A DNA stretch of 34,944 bases from Deltaproteobacteria bacterium (GTDB taxonomy: Bacteria > Myxococcota_A > Polyangia > DRWM01 > JAAZOP01), in contig JACRCX010000113.1 of the NCBI GenBank assembly GCA_016218815.1, positions 1-34,944 on the forward strand, in the 5' to 3' direction. A program made the position numbers and the translations under genes. Shown here in pieces: positions 1 to 8,687 of this stretch. The notes below the pieces were generated by a model. It did no database searches. It was not told the DNA's origin and worked only from the letters and a program-made list of their open reading frames with translations. The stretch's first letter is position 1; each line of letters starts with the position of its first letter.

Positions 1-2
1 AC

Positions 3-119
3 TCGCGCCGCGGCCTCCTCAAGATGGTCGGGCAGCGCAGGCGCCTTCTGGACTACCTGAAGGCCAGGCACGCGGATCGCTACAAGAAGCTGATCGAGAC
101 GCTCGGCATCCGCAAGTAG
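3..119 (+). CDS. rpsO: 30S ribosomal protein S15, C-terminal part (cut by window edge)
   Basis: Only the last 38 codons are present, ending in TAG at 117-119. The peptide carries the S15 C-terminal signature: SRRGLLKMVGQRRRLLDYL, followed by a KARHADRYKKLI segment and a short LGIRK tail. S15 is a primary 16S rRNA-binding protein of the small-subunit platform. The next gene on the same strand is pnp, and rpsO-pnp is a widely conserved pair in bacteria, which supports the call. The start codon lies outside the window. Confidence 0.95.
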   Translation, partial: SRRGLLKMVGQRRRLLDYLKARHADRYKKLIETLGIRK

Positions 120-159
120 CCGCCGTTCCGCCCGCCTCCCCGGGGGCCGTCCCGACTCA

Positions 160-174
160 CACGGCGTCGCCGTG
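160..174 (+). terminator. Dyad in the rpsO-pnp intergenic region
   Basis: CACGGCG and CGCCGTG flank a single T, an uninterrupted inverted repeat 41 bases after the rpsO stop and 70 bases before pnp. In Escherichia coli the same interval holds an attenuator and an RNase III-cleaved hairpin through which PNPase represses its own mRNA. A similar role here is an inference from position. There is no U-tract, so complete termination is unlikely. Confidence 0.35.
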
Positions 175-243
175 CCCTTCTCCAAAGCGGTGCGCTCCGG
201 GGACGCGAGTGTTCGTCCGGCGGCTGAAGGAAGGGTCGAAACC

Positions 244-2439
244 ATGATCATCAGGGAATCCGCGCCTTACGGCGCACGGCCGATCACCATCGAGACCGGG
301 CGCGTGGCCCGCCAGGCCGGCGGCGCCGCGTGGGTGCAGCAGGGCGGCACCGTCGTGCTGGTCACCTGCGTCGGCGCCCATACCGTCCGGGAAGGGATCG
401 ACTTCTTCCCGCTCACGTGCGACTACATCGAGAAGACCTTCGCCGCGGGCAAGATCCCGGGTGGCTTCTTCAAGCGCGAGGGGCGCCAGCGTCCGGAGGA
501 GATCCTCCTCAGCCGCCTCATCGATCGCCCGATCCGCCCCCTGTTCTCCAAGGGCTACCGCAACGAGACGCAGGTCATTGCCACGCTCCTGTCGCTGGAC
601 AAGGAGAACCCGCCCGACGTGCTGGCCGTGACGGGCGCGTCGGCGGCGCTCATGATCTCCGACGTCCCGTGGGAGGGGCCGATTGCCGCGATCCGCGTGG
701 GTCGGGTCGATGGCGCGTTCGTCGGCAACCCGACGTACGAGGAGATCGAGAAGAGCGACCTGGACATCATCATGTGCGCGTCCAAGGACGCCATCGTGAT
801 GGTCGAGGGTGAGGCGGCCGAGGTGTCCGAGTCGGTGCTGGTGGACGCGATCTTCTTCGGCCTCGAGGCCGTCCAGCCCGTCCTGGCGCTCCAGGAGCGC
901 ATCCGCGCGGCCGTCGGCAAGCCGAAGCGCCCGGTCGTGGCGCCGGTCAAGGACGAGACGCTGGCGGGGATCGTGCGCGCCGACGCGTCCGGTCCGCTGG
1001 ACGACGCCCTGGCCATTCCCGAGAAGCAGGCCCGGTACGCGGCGCTCGACACGCTGTCCGAGAAGGTCGTCGCCGCCATCGCCCAGCGTCCCGGCTTCGA
1101 GGAGCGGCAGAAGGAGATCAAGGCCGCGTTCGACGAGGTGAAGAAGGACAAGGTCCGCCGCATGGTGCTGGACACCGCCCGCCGCATCGACGGGCGCCGG
1201 CCGGACGAGATCCGCACGATCACCTGCGAGGTCGGCATCCTGCCCCGGACCCACGGCTCGGCCCTCTTCACCCGCGGCGAGACCCAGGCCATCGTCGCCA
1301 CGACGCTCGGCACGCGGGAGGACGAGCAGAAGATCGATGCCCTGACCGGCCAGTGGTGGAAGACCTTCATGCTCCACTACAACTTTCCGCCGTTCTCCAC
1401 CGGCGAGGTCAAGATGCTGCGCGGGGCTTCCCGCCGGGAGATCGGGCACGGCAACCTGGCGGAGCGCGCGGTCTCGCGGATGATCCCCAAGGCCCCCGAC
1501 TTCCCCTACACGGTCCGCATCGTCTCCGAGATCCTCGAATCCAACGGCTCCTCCTCGATGGCCAGCGTCTGCGGCGCCACGCTGTCGCTCATGGACGCCG
1601 GCGTTCCCATCGCCTCCCCCGTCGCCGGCATCGCCATGGGCCTGGTCACCGACGGCCGGAAGCACCAGGTGCTGACCGACATCCTCGGCGACGAGGACCA
1701 CCTGGGCGACATGGACTTCAAGGTCTGCGGCTCCCGCAACGGCATCACCGCCGTCCAGATGGACATCAAGATCTCCGGCCTCACGCGCGAGATCCTCGCC
1801 GAGGCGCTCGACCGCGCCAACCAGGCGCGCCAGTTCGTGCTGGGGCGCATGCTCGAGACCCTCCCGACCCATCGTCCCGAGTTGTCGGCCCTGGCGCCGC
1901 GCATCGTCACCGTCCACATCCCCGTCGACAAGATCCGCGACGTCATCGGCCCCGGCGGCAAGGTGATCCGCGGCATCGTCGACCAGACCGGCTGCTCGAT
2001 CAACGTCGAGGACGACGGCAGCGTCCGCGTCGCCTCGGCCGACGGCGAGGCTCTCAAGAAGGCATTGGACATCATCGAGGGGCTCACGCGCTCCGCGCAG
2101 GTCGGCGAAGTCTACACCGGCACGGTCAAGCGGTGCGTCGACTTCGGGGCGTTCATCGAGATCCTGCCCAACGTCGAGGGCCTGCTGCACATCTCGGAGA
2201 TGGACTGGCGTCGCGTCGGTACGGTCGACGAGATCTGCAAGGAAGGCGACTCGATGGAGGTCAAGGTCGTCAACGTCGACCCGATGGGCAAGGTGCGGCT
2301 GTCGCGCAAGGAGCTGCTGCCCAAGCCCGAGGGCTACGTCGAGCGGCCGCCCAGCGAGCGCCGGCCGCCGCGGGAAGGCGGTCGCGAGGGTCGTGGCGGG
2401 CGCGGCGGCGGACGCGGCGGCGGCGGTCGCCGCGGGTAG
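244..2439 (+). CDS. pnp: Polyribonucleotide nucleotidyltransferase (PNPase)
   Basis: PNPase degrades RNA 3' to 5' by phosphorolysis and can add nucleotides in reverse. The 731-residue product has the full family layout: a first RNase PH domain, an alpha-helical linker, a second catalytic RNase PH domain (LPRTHGSALFTRGETQA, then RREIGHGNLAERAV and GDEDHLGDMDFKV with the conserved acidic residues), a KH domain with the VIGPGGKVIRGI loop near residue 565, and an S1 domain (TGTVKRCVDFGAFIEILPN) near 620-690. The last ~25 residues are an Arg/Gly-rich tail (GGRGGGRGGGG), an extension beyond the usual ~700 residues that could add RNA affinity. The start is ATG at 244 behind GGAAGGG. An in-frame extension back to 172 lacks homology and a ribosome-binding site. 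Confidence 0.98.
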   Translation: MIIRESAPYGARPITIETGRVARQAGGAAWVQQGGTVVLVTCVGAHTVREGIDFFPLTCDYIEKTFAAGKIPGGFFKREGRQRPEEILLSRLIDRPIRPLFSKGYRNETQVIATLLSLDKENPPDVLAVTGASAALMISDVPWEGPIAAIRVGRVDGAFVGNPTYEEIEKSDLDIIMCASKDAIVMVEGEAAEVSESVLVDAIFFGLEAVQPVLALQERIRAAVGKPKRPVVAPVKDETLAGIVRADASGPLDDALAIPEKQARYAALDTLSEKVVAAIAQRPGFEERQKEIKAAFDEVKKDKVRRMVLDTARRIDGRRPDEIRTITCEVGILPRTHGSALFTRGETQAIVATTLGTREDEQKIDALTGQWWKTFMLHYNFPPFSTGEVKMLRGASRREIGHGNLAERAVSRMIPKAPDFPYTVRIVSEILESNGSSSMASVCGATLSLMDAGVPIASPVAGIAMGLVTDGRKHQVLTDILGDEDHLGDMDFKVCGSRNGITAVQMDIKISGLTREILAEALDRANQARQFVLGRMLETLPTHRPELSALAPRIVTVHIPVDKIRDVIGPGGKVIRGIVDQTGCSINVEDDGSVRVASADGEALKKALDIIEGLTRSAQVGEVYTGTVKRCVDFGAFIEILPNVEGLLHISEMDWRRVGTVDEICKEGDSMEVKVVNVDPMGKVRLSRKELLPKPEGYVERPPSERRPPREGGREGRGGRGGGRGGGGRRG

Positions 2440-2464
2440 GGCAGGAAGCTTGACCCCGCGCGCC

Positions 2465-2490
2465 CGGGCGGCCAGGATTGGGGCCGCCCG
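2465..2490 (+). terminator. Hairpin terminator after pnp
   Basis: CGGGCGGCC (2465-2473) pairs perfectly with GGCCGCCCG (2482-2490) around an 8-nt loop, 26 bases after the pnp stop. No T-run follows, and the Shine-Dalgarno of the next gene begins about 7 bases later. It may therefore be a weak terminator or a 3'-end-protecting hairpin rather than a full stop. Confidence 0.55.
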
Positions 2491-2506
2491 GTGACCCGGA
2501 GGCGAT

Positions 2507-4876
2507 GTGGCGCGGGTACGATGCAGCGAATGCGGGGCGGAGGCGCCGGAAGGACACGAGAGGTGTCCCCGGTGCGGCGCGCCGGTGCCGGTGCTCTTCG
2601 GCGGTTCCGAGGAATCCGGCGAAGGGGCGGATGACGGCGCCACCGTCGTCACCGTGGGCGTCCCGCGCGGGGGCACCGACGCCGGTGACGTCATCGGCGA
2701 GCGCTACCAGACCGCTGGGGATCCGCGCCCCGACCTCTGGGGCGTCTTCGTCCGCGCCCGCGACATCCAGGAGAGCCGCGACGTCACGTTGTACCGGGTC
2801 GAGCGTTCCGTGTTCCGGACGCGCGACGACATCGAAGGTTTCCGCGCCGGCCAGCAGGATCTGATGGACGCGGACGAGCCCTCGCTGGCGCTGCCGGAGC
2901 GGATCTTCGAGTCGGGCGGGCAGTGGTACCTGGTCTACGGCCAGCGCTTCGCCGGCACCCTGCGCGATTCCGCGGCCGCGACTGCGTTCCGCGGCGCCGG
3001 CCCCGACCACGTCAAGCGCGTGCTCCATTTCGTCGCCGACTACCTCTCCACCCTGGCGCGTCTCGGCACTCGCGGCCTGCACCTCGCCCTGCGTCCCGGC
3101 ATCGTCTTCGTCTCGGGCCGCGAGCTGCGGGTGGCGCAAACCGGCTTCTGTTCCGCCCTGCCCGCCGAGCTGGTCGCCCGCCGCCTGGCGCACGACGCCG
3201 AGGCCAAGTTCTTCACCGCGCCCGAGATCCTCCGGGACGGTCGCGGCTCCGCCCGCGCCGACCTCTACTCCCTCGGCCTCCTCGTCGGCTACGCCATCTC
3301 CGGCCGCGAGCGTTCCCCGCAGCTCAAGGGCTTCCAGCCCCACCCGCGCTTCGCCCGCATCTTCTCGTCGATGGTCGCACCCAACGAGATCCAGCGCCCG
3401 GCGGACATCGCCACGCTCGCCGCCGCCACGTCCGCCCTCGCAACGCTCGACGAGGTGATCGCCGCTCCGCGGACCGGTCCCGCCCGCGTCGAGGGGACGC
3501 AGGACGTCGCGGTCGATGACATCGAGCCGCTCGAGGATGCGGTCCCGGGCCGCGACGCGACGGGGGAGATCGACGTCGGCGAAATCGAACCCGTGCGGGA
3601 CGGGGACGGGACGGGCGAGATCGACGTTGGCGAGATCGAGCCGGTCACCGGGGAGACCCCCGGCCTGCTCGCGGGCCGCACCGGCGAGCTGACCGGAGGC
3701 GGGTTCGAGAGCTTCGACGACACCGACCCGGGCGCGGCGAAGGCCGAGCTGCCGGTCGTCGGTGACGACTCGTGGCAGGCTCCATCCGCGCGAGCCCGCC
3801 CCGTACCCTCGACGCCGCGCTCCGCCGCGGCCCCCAAGGTCCAGGGACGTGCGGCTGCCCATCCCGAGGAGTCCGACGGCGCGATCGATCCGCGACTGCT
3901 GCGCGCCGCCGTGCGCTCCGACTCGTCCAAGGGCATTGCCGCCAAGGGCAAGGCCGTCGACCTCCTGCGGCGCGACGCCGCCAAGGGCGACGCCCGCGCG
4001 AAAGAGCTGCTGCTGGACGCGTCGACGCGCCTGCCGGTGCGTCCGGCGGCCGCGCCCGCGCCCGCCGCGCCCGGACCGCGGCCGTCGAGACCCGGCTTCG
4101 ATCCGTTTGCGCCTCACGCACCCGCGGCCCCGGCTCCCGTGCCCGTGGTCCGGCTCGCGGGCGCGCCGGCCGGATCCCGGACGCTTCTGGGCATGTCGTC
4201 GCCGAGCATTCCGCCGGCACCGCTCGCGCCCGCGCCGTTCGCACGCTCCGCGCCTCCTCCAGCCGCGGCTGCGCCGCGCCCGTCGGCCGCGGCCTACGAC
4301 CCGTTCGCACCTTCGGCCTCGCGCCCCTCGGGTCTTGCGCCCGCACCCCTGCCCCGACCCTCGACCCCGCCGCCGGCCCCGTCCCGGCCGGCGCCGCCGC
4401 CTGCGCCGCCCGCCCGAATGGAGATCCCCTCGTCGGTCGTCGGGCCGGATCTCGTGGTGAAGAAGGCGCCCGCCGCGCCGCGCGCTCCGGCGGCGTCCGA
4501 GCCGGACGTGGCGACGACGGAGGCGACGCCGATGATGATGGGCGGAGTACCGCCCGTGGCCGCAATGCCGGTCGTCGTCCGCAGGGTGCCGCGTCCGATG
4601 GAGGAAGAGCGCGACCTGCCCCCGACGGAGGCGTGGTCGCCGCGCCGGGAGCTCGAGGTACCGCCACCGGTGCCGGGGCCCGGCCCGATGACGGCGCCAC
4701 CCCTCTTCGATGACAGCTACAAGCTGTTCAAGGCGGACGAGCTGGAGAAGTTGCCGCCCCCGCTTCCGCCGGCCGCGCAGCCGGCCCCGCCCGATCGGTC
4801 GATGGACCTCATCTGGTGGTCGTTGGCCATCGCGGGGCTGCTCGTGCTGGTCGCCCTGCTGATCACCTTCCGGTGA
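2507..4876 (+). CDS. Zinc-ribbon pseudokinase with proline-rich linker and C-terminal membrane anchor
   Basis: The 789-residue protein starts at GTG behind CGGAGG with 5-nt spacing. Residues 6-23 form a zinc ribbon (CSEC and CPRC pairs). Residues ~60-310 look like a protein kinase fold: HVKRVLHFVADYLSTLARLG resembles helix E, and FTAPEIL followed by ADLYSLGLLVGYAISG resembles the APE and subdomain IX motifs. Catalysis looks lost. The glycine loop and VAIK lysine are unrecognisable, HRDLKPEN reads LHLALRPGI, and DFG reads QTGF. Next come an acidic stretch with two TGEIDVGEIEPV copies and a ~350-residue Pro/Ala-rich linker. A single hydrophobic helix (LIWWSLAIAGLLVLVALLI) ends the chain, so it is probably tail-anchored with its bulk in the cytoplasm. 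A scaffold or sensor role is inference. Confidence 0.75.
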   Translation: MARVRCSECGAEAPEGHERCPRCGAPVPVLFGGSEESGEGADDGATVVTVGVPRGGTDAGDVIGERYQTAGDPRPDLWGVFVRARDIQESRDVTLYRVERSVFRTRDDIEGFRAGQQDLMDADEPSLALPERIFESGGQWYLVYGQRFAGTLRDSAAATAFRGAGPDHVKRVLHFVADYLSTLARLGTRGLHLALRPGIVFVSGRELRVAQTGFCSALPAELVARRLAHDAEAKFFTAPEILRDGRGSARADLYSLGLLVGYAISGRERSPQLKGFQPHPRFARIFSSMVAPNEIQRPADIATLAAATSALATLDEVIAAPRTGPARVEGTQDVAVDDIEPLEDAVPGRDATGEIDVGEIEPVRDGDGTGEIDVGEIEPVTGETPGLLAGRTGELTGGGFESFDDTDPGAAKAELPVVGDDSWQAPSARARPVPSTPRSAAAPKVQGRAAAHPEESDGAIDPRLLRAAVRSDSSKGIAAKGKAVDLLRRDAAKGDARAKELLLDASTRLPVRPAAAPAPAAPGPRPSRPGFDPFAPHAPAAPAPVPVVRLAGAPAGSRTLLGMSSPSIPPAPLAPAPFARSAPPPAAAAPRPSAAAYDPFAPSASRPSGLAPAPLPRPSTPPPAPSRPAPPPAPPARMEIPSSVVGPDLVVKKAPAAPRAPAASEPDVATTEATPMMMGGVPPVAAMPVVVRRVPRPMEEERDLPPTEAWSPRRELEVPPPVPGPGPMTAPPLFDDSYKLFKADELEKLPPPLPPAAQPAPPDRSMDLIWWSLAIAGLLVLVALLITFR

Positions 4877-4899
4877 GCGACTTCCGTCCGGGTGCCTGC

Positions 4900-5235
4900 C
4901 TAGCCGCTGACCTTCTCGAGGAGGGAGGTGAGCTTGTCGCGGGGGATCAGGCCGACGGACTGTGCGGCGACCTGGCCGTCCTTGAACAGCAGCAGCGTCG
5001 GCACGCCGCGGATCTGGTACTTCGTCGCGGTCTTGGGACACTCGTCGACGTCGACCTTGCCGACCTTCACCCTCCCGGCGAACTTCCCGGCGGCTTCCTC
5101 GACGAGCGGCGCGAGCGCGCGGCAGGGGCCGCACCAGGTGGCGGTGAAATCCACGAGCACCGGGACGCTGGACTTGAGAACCTCCGCCTCGAAGTCCGCA
5201 TCACTGAAGTGCAGCACCTGCATCGCGTCTCCCAT
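4900..5235 (-). CDS. trxA: Thioredoxin
   Basis: A cytoplasmic dithiol-disulfide oxidoreductase of 111 residues, the standard size for thioredoxin. The active site WCGPC is at residues 34-38, preceded by VLVDFTAT and followed by the cis-proline loop GVPTLLLF. The conserved DVDECP and KYQIRG segments are present. The chosen start, ATG at 5235, follows a GGGAGGGAAGGGAG purine run. A second ATG four codons in (5223) is also possible. A near-consensus promoter lies 31 bases upstream. The gene converges on the pseudokinase with 23 bases between stops and diverges from the envelope protein gene on the other side. Confidence 0.95.
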   Translation of the reverse strand: MGDAMQVLHFSDADFEAEVLKSSVPVLVDFTATWCGPCRALAPLVEEAAGKFAGRVKVGKVDVDECPKTATKYQIRGVPTLLLFKDGQVAAQSVGLIPRDKLTSLLEKVSG

Positions 5236-5256
5236 CGTCTGCTCCCTTCCCTCCCC

Positions 5257-8100
5257 TTGACGGCGAAGCTAGGCCGCGCAACCGCCAATGTCAATCGGCG
5301 CCCGCTCTCGGCTCCGTTCGTCACCGCCTGCCTGGCCTGCCTCGCCGCCACGCCGCCGGCCGCCGCGGGCCCGCGTTACGCGGTCGACGCCACCCTCCGC
5401 CCCGACGAGTCGATCATCGATGGCACGGTGGATGTGGACCCGGGACCGGGCGCGACGCCGGCCGGTCCGCTGCTCCTCCTGCTCTACCCGCACCGCTTCG
5501 CCGCCAGACCGCCCGAGTTCGACGAGCGCCGGGCGCGGTGGATCTACCCCGGCGGCTTCGACGAGGGCGGCATGACGATCACCTCGTGCCGCACCTCCTC
5601 CGGCGAAGACTGTGACGTCGAGCTCTCCCCGGACGGAGCGACGGCGGCGGTCGCGCTGCCGGACGCCGGCGGCGCCGTCACGCTCGGCTTCCGCACCGAC
5701 ATACCGCAGCGCTTCGGGGCGTTCGGCCGCTACGGCGACGAGATCGTCCTCGGCGGCGGCTGGCACCCGCTGCTGGCCGCACGCGATGCGGCCGGCGCGT
5801 TCGACGCCGCCTCGCCGGTCGAGCGCGCCGACTACGCGGTGAAGCTGCACCTGGGCGCCGGCTGGAGCGCGATCGTGGATGGAACGGGACCCTACGCCTG
5901 CGGCGACGATGCCGAGGCGGGGTGCCGCGTCGAACAGTCGAGCGTCTCGGCCGAGCCGCCCTCGGTGGTCGTGGCGCCGGAGTGGCACGAGCGCTCGGTC
6001 CGCGCCGCCGGCGTGCGCGTCCGGGTCCTCTCGACCGAGCCGACGCGACCGCCATCGACGTACGCGATCCGCGACGGCGTCGGGCTCGACCCGGCCTCCG
6101 TCCCCGACCTCTGGTCCATCGACCGCACGGGCTGGATGCTCGGGGTCCTGGCGGACGACCTGCGGTCGCTGGACGAGGAGGACCTCCTGCCGCCGATGGA
6201 ACGGCGCGCCGGCGAGGTGACCTTGATCATCGCGCCGTTGCGGCTGGAGCCGACGGCCGGGGTCTCCGGGGCGGTGCTGGTCAGCGACCAGGCGTACGAG
6301 CTGTTCCCGATCGAGCCGTTCTTCCACTTCCAGGACGACGAGATCGCCCGCGCCGTCGTTGCCGAGGTCGTGCGAGGATCGCTGCCGGCGCTGCCGCTGG
6401 CGGAGGCGCGCTGGACGGCGGAGACGATCGCGGCCGGAGCGGTGGAGCGTCTGGCCGAGACGGCGGGGCAGGGTGGCCGGCGCGCCGAGGAGTGGCTCAA
6501 GTACGGTGCCTTCCTGCCCGTGATCGACCAGATGATCTACGCACCGACCATGCAGTTCCGCGACGCCTACTACGCGGCGATCGAGGAGACCGACTCGCTG
6601 CACGACGAGGTCTGGCGCTTCAACACCGACCTGCCGCGCGGGCGGAGGCTCTGGGCGAAACTGCGCGATCGGCTGGGCGTGGACGACGCCCTCGCCGTGG
6701 CCCGCGACATCCTCGTCACCGGCGCGGCGCTGGAGATCGCCGCCCGCCGCGCCGCGGGCGCCGACCTTTCCGACTTCCGGGCCGAGTGGCTCGGTCGCTA
6801 CCCCGCGATCAACCTGCGCCTGGGCGAGTGGGGCAGCGAGCGGCTGGCCGATGGGACGTGGCGGACGACGGTCGAGCTGTCGCGCGAAGGCGAGCCGGGG
6901 TCGCGGGAGTTCGTGACCGTACGCGTGGAGCTCGAGGACGGCACGACGCGGGACGAGGTGTGGGACGCGCGCGAGGTTTCGGGCGAGGTTTCGTTCACGG
7001 CCGCGGCGCCGGCGACGGCCGTGGAGCTGGATCCCGAGTCGCGGGTGGTGCAGGACTCCTCGCTGGTCGAGGAGAACCCGCGGGCCGACGACGTCTCGTC
7101 GCTGTCCTGGCGGCTGCCGGTGTTCGACCGCTTCCACCTGAGCCTGGATCTGACGACGATCGAGAACTCGGAGATCGACGTCGAGTTCACGATGCGGCGG
7201 CGGTACGACCTGCACCAGTTTTTCCGGGCGCGTTTCACGCGGGAGCCGCGGGGCATTGGCGGGAACATCGGCTATCGGTACGGGTTCGGGCCGCCGCGGG
7301 ACATGAACCGGCCGTCGTGGTTCGCCGGGGGGTGGGTGGAGGTCTTCCGGCACGACGAGGGGTTCGCGGTCGGCGACGACGGCGGCACGGGAAGTCCGAC
7401 GACGATGGAGTTCGGCGCCATGGTCGGCCACGACGATCGCTGGTTCGACCTGGATCCCGCCGACGGGTGGTACGCCGGGCTGTCGGCCAGCGGCTCGTTC
7501 CCGATCGACCCGCCCGGGGCGGCGCGGCCGTGGACGGTGCGCGGCGCGGGTCGCGGCTACGTCCTCTGGTCCCCCGCCCCCGGCCACACGCTGGCCGTGT
7601 TCGGCGGATTCGGCATGACGTTCGGCGAGCCGGTGGCGTCGCAGTACGAGGGCCTGGGCGACCGGATGCTGCTGGCGGCGATCGATCCCGACGAGGGGCT
7701 GGGCCGGGCAAAGCTGTACGTGGTGGGTGAGTACCGGCATCTCTTCTCGTGGGACCTGGATGCGAACCTGTTCCACCTCGCGTGGCTCCGGGGTCTGCAG
7801 GGCGTGTTGACGGTCGGGATGGGGACGACGACCGAGCGCGATTCCTTCGACGGCCTGTTCGGCCTGGATCGGCTGTTCTTCGAATTCGGCTACGGGCTGC
7901 GCGCATTCCTGGACTACGCCGGCGTGCAGACGGGCCTCATCGCGCTGGACCTAGCCGTCCCGCTCGGCTTCGTGGACGGCCACTTCGGCTTCCTCGACCG
8001 GATCCGCCCCGACCCGGACGACAGGAGTACCTGGCGCCCGCGCTCCTCCCTCTTCGGCGTCCCCTTCCGCCTGCAGCTCGCGTTCAACCAGACGTTTTGA
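5257..8100 (+). CDS. Large envelope protein: M1-peptidase-like N-terminal half fused to an outer-membrane beta-barrel
   Basis: The ~947-residue product has a signal peptide (RRPLSAPFVTACLACLAA, then a PPAAA-G cleavage region). Residues ~40-560 resemble the M1 aminopeptidase architecture, with a beta-sandwich domain containing GGGWHPLLA and a helical domain. Where M1 enzymes carry HExxH the sequence reads DDEIARAVVAEV (about residue 360), so catalysis is probably lost. From about residue 605 the chain turns into alternating amphipathic strands and ends in LQLAFNQTF; a terminal Phe is typical of Bam-assembled barrels. The start is uncertain. TTG at 5257 is the only usual start codon that keeps the signal peptide, and it has no Shine-Dalgarno. 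The first in-frame ATG (5572) would remove the secretion signal. Confidence 0.6.
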   Translation: MTAKLGRATANVNRRPLSAPFVTACLACLAATPPAAAGPRYAVDATLRPDESIIDGTVDVDPGPGATPAGPLLLLLYPHRFAARPPEFDERRARWIYPGGFDEGGMTITSCRTSSGEDCDVELSPDGATAAVALPDAGGAVTLGFRTDIPQRFGAFGRYGDEIVLGGGWHPLLAARDAAGAFDAASPVERADYAVKLHLGAGWSAIVDGTGPYACGDDAEAGCRVEQSSVSAEPPSVVVAPEWHERSVRAAGVRVRVLSTEPTRPPSTYAIRDGVGLDPASVPDLWSIDRTGWMLGVLADDLRSLDEEDLLPPMERRAGEVTLIIAPLRLEPTAGVSGAVLVSDQAYELFPIEPFFHFQDDEIARAVVAEVVRGSLPALPLAEARWTAETIAAGAVERLAETAGQGGRRAEEWLKYGAFLPVIDQMIYAPTMQFRDAYYAAIEETDSLHDEVWRFNTDLPRGRRLWAKLRDRLGVDDALAVARDILVTGAALEIAARRAAGADLSDFRAEWLGRYPAINLRLGEWGSERLADGTWRTTVELSREGEPGSREFVTVRVELEDGTTRDEVWDAREVSGEVSFTAAAPATAVELDPESRVVQDSSLVEENPRADDVSSLSWRLPVFDRFHLSLDLTTIENSEIDVEFTMRRRYDLHQFFRARFTREPRGIGGNIGYRYGFGPPRDMNRPSWFAGGWVEVFRHDEGFAVGDDGGTGSPTTMEFGAMVGHDDRWFDLDPADGWYAGLSASGSFPIDPPGAARPWTVRGAGRGYVLWSPAPGHTLAVFGGFGMTFGEPVASQYEGLGDRMLLAAIDPDEGLGRAKLYVVGEYRHLFSWDLDANLFHLAWLRGLQGVLTVGMGTTTERDSFDGLFGLDRLFFEFGYGLRAFLDYAGVQTGLIALDLAVPLGFVDGHFGFLDRIRPDPDDRSTWRPRSSLFGVPFRLQLAFNQTF
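5266..5294 (-). promoter_or_regulatory. trxA promoter
   Basis: On the minus strand, TTGACA (5294-5289) is separated by exactly 17 bases from TAGCTT (5271-5266). The predicted transcription start near 5259 gives a ~24-base leader containing the trxA ribosome-binding site. The promoter lies inside the likely 5' end of the divergent envelope gene that starts about 5257. Confidence 0.7.
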
Positions 8101-8135
8101 GGATGAGGCGGCTCGCGCCGTGCGGGATCAGCCGG

Positions 8136-8687
8136 TCAGCCGCCCAGCACCTCGCGCAGCCTCCGCCGCAGATCGTCGTCGGCAAGCGCCGCGGCCAGCG
8201 GCTCGACGACTTCGCGGATCAGCCGTACGTCGAGCGCCGGCCCGGCGCGCCGGACGACCGAACGCGCGTCGTCCATGTCCCGCGGACGGCCGGCGACGAG
8301 CTTGTGGATGACCAGGTCCTCGGCCGTCATGACGTGCAGCAGGGCGTCGCCAACTCGTACCCGGGTGGCCCGGCCGATCGCGTCCGATTCGTACGGCGAG
8401 CCCGCGACGACGAGGTCGACCCGCATGCCGTCTTCCGCCGCGACCGGCAACACGCGGTGGACGTGGACGAACTCCGCCGGATCGGCGGGCAGCGGCGAGA
8501 AGCCGGCGGCCACGCAGCGCGCGACCATCTCGGCCTCCGCGCCCTCGGGGACTTCCACCGTGACGTCCGCGTCCCCCGTCATCCTCGGCGTCCCGCGTGC
8601 GGCGACCGCAAGTCCCCCGATCACCATGTGCGGCCACCCCAGCCGTTCGAGCAGCATCTGCAGCCGAAGCGGATCGGGAGCCGTCAC
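8136..8687 (-). CDS. Nucleotidyltransferase-fold protein (AbiEii/MNT-like)
   Basis: The 183-residue protein has the motifs of the AbiEii/minimal-nucleotidyltransferase group: MVIGGLAVAARGTPRMTGDADV (G-G, then the D-x-D metal pair), MRVDLVVAG (third acidic residue) and TAEDLVIHKLVAGRPRDMDDA (the E-D-L-x-x-x-K-L and R-x-x-D-x-x-D block). Such proteins transfer nucleotides to targets and often serve as toxins or antitoxins. It starts at GTG 8687, which shares a GTGA overlap with the stop of the small gene 8684-8926, so the two are translationally coupled. Whether the pair is a toxin-antitoxin module is not shown by the sequence. Confidence 0.7.
   Translation of the reverse strand: MTAPDPLRLQMLLERLGWPHMVIGGLAVAARGTPRMTGDADVTVEVPEGAEAEMVARCVAAGFSPLPADPAEFVHVHRVLPVAAEDGMRVDLVVAGSPYESDAIGRATRVRVGDALLHVMTAEDLVIHKLVAGRPRDMDDARSVVRRAGPALDVRLIREVVEPLAAALADDDLRRRLREVLGG

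Noticed and set aside
137..153. 17-base match (TCCCCGGGGGCCGTCCC) between the pnp and rpmB upstream regions (21754-21770)
   Set aside because: The two copies point in opposite directions relative to their genes, and the sequence is low-complexity GC, so chance is a fair explanation.
157..2694. 845-codon open frame on the minus strand across pnp
   Set aside because: Antisense shadow of pnp produced by high GC. Its product is low-complexity Arg/Asp/Ala-rich sequence, and pnp itself is unmistakable.
2270..5134. 954-codon minus-strand open frame over the pseudokinase and trxA
   Set aside because: Composition is Arg/Gly-rich noise. Both genes it covers have clear motifs in their own frames.
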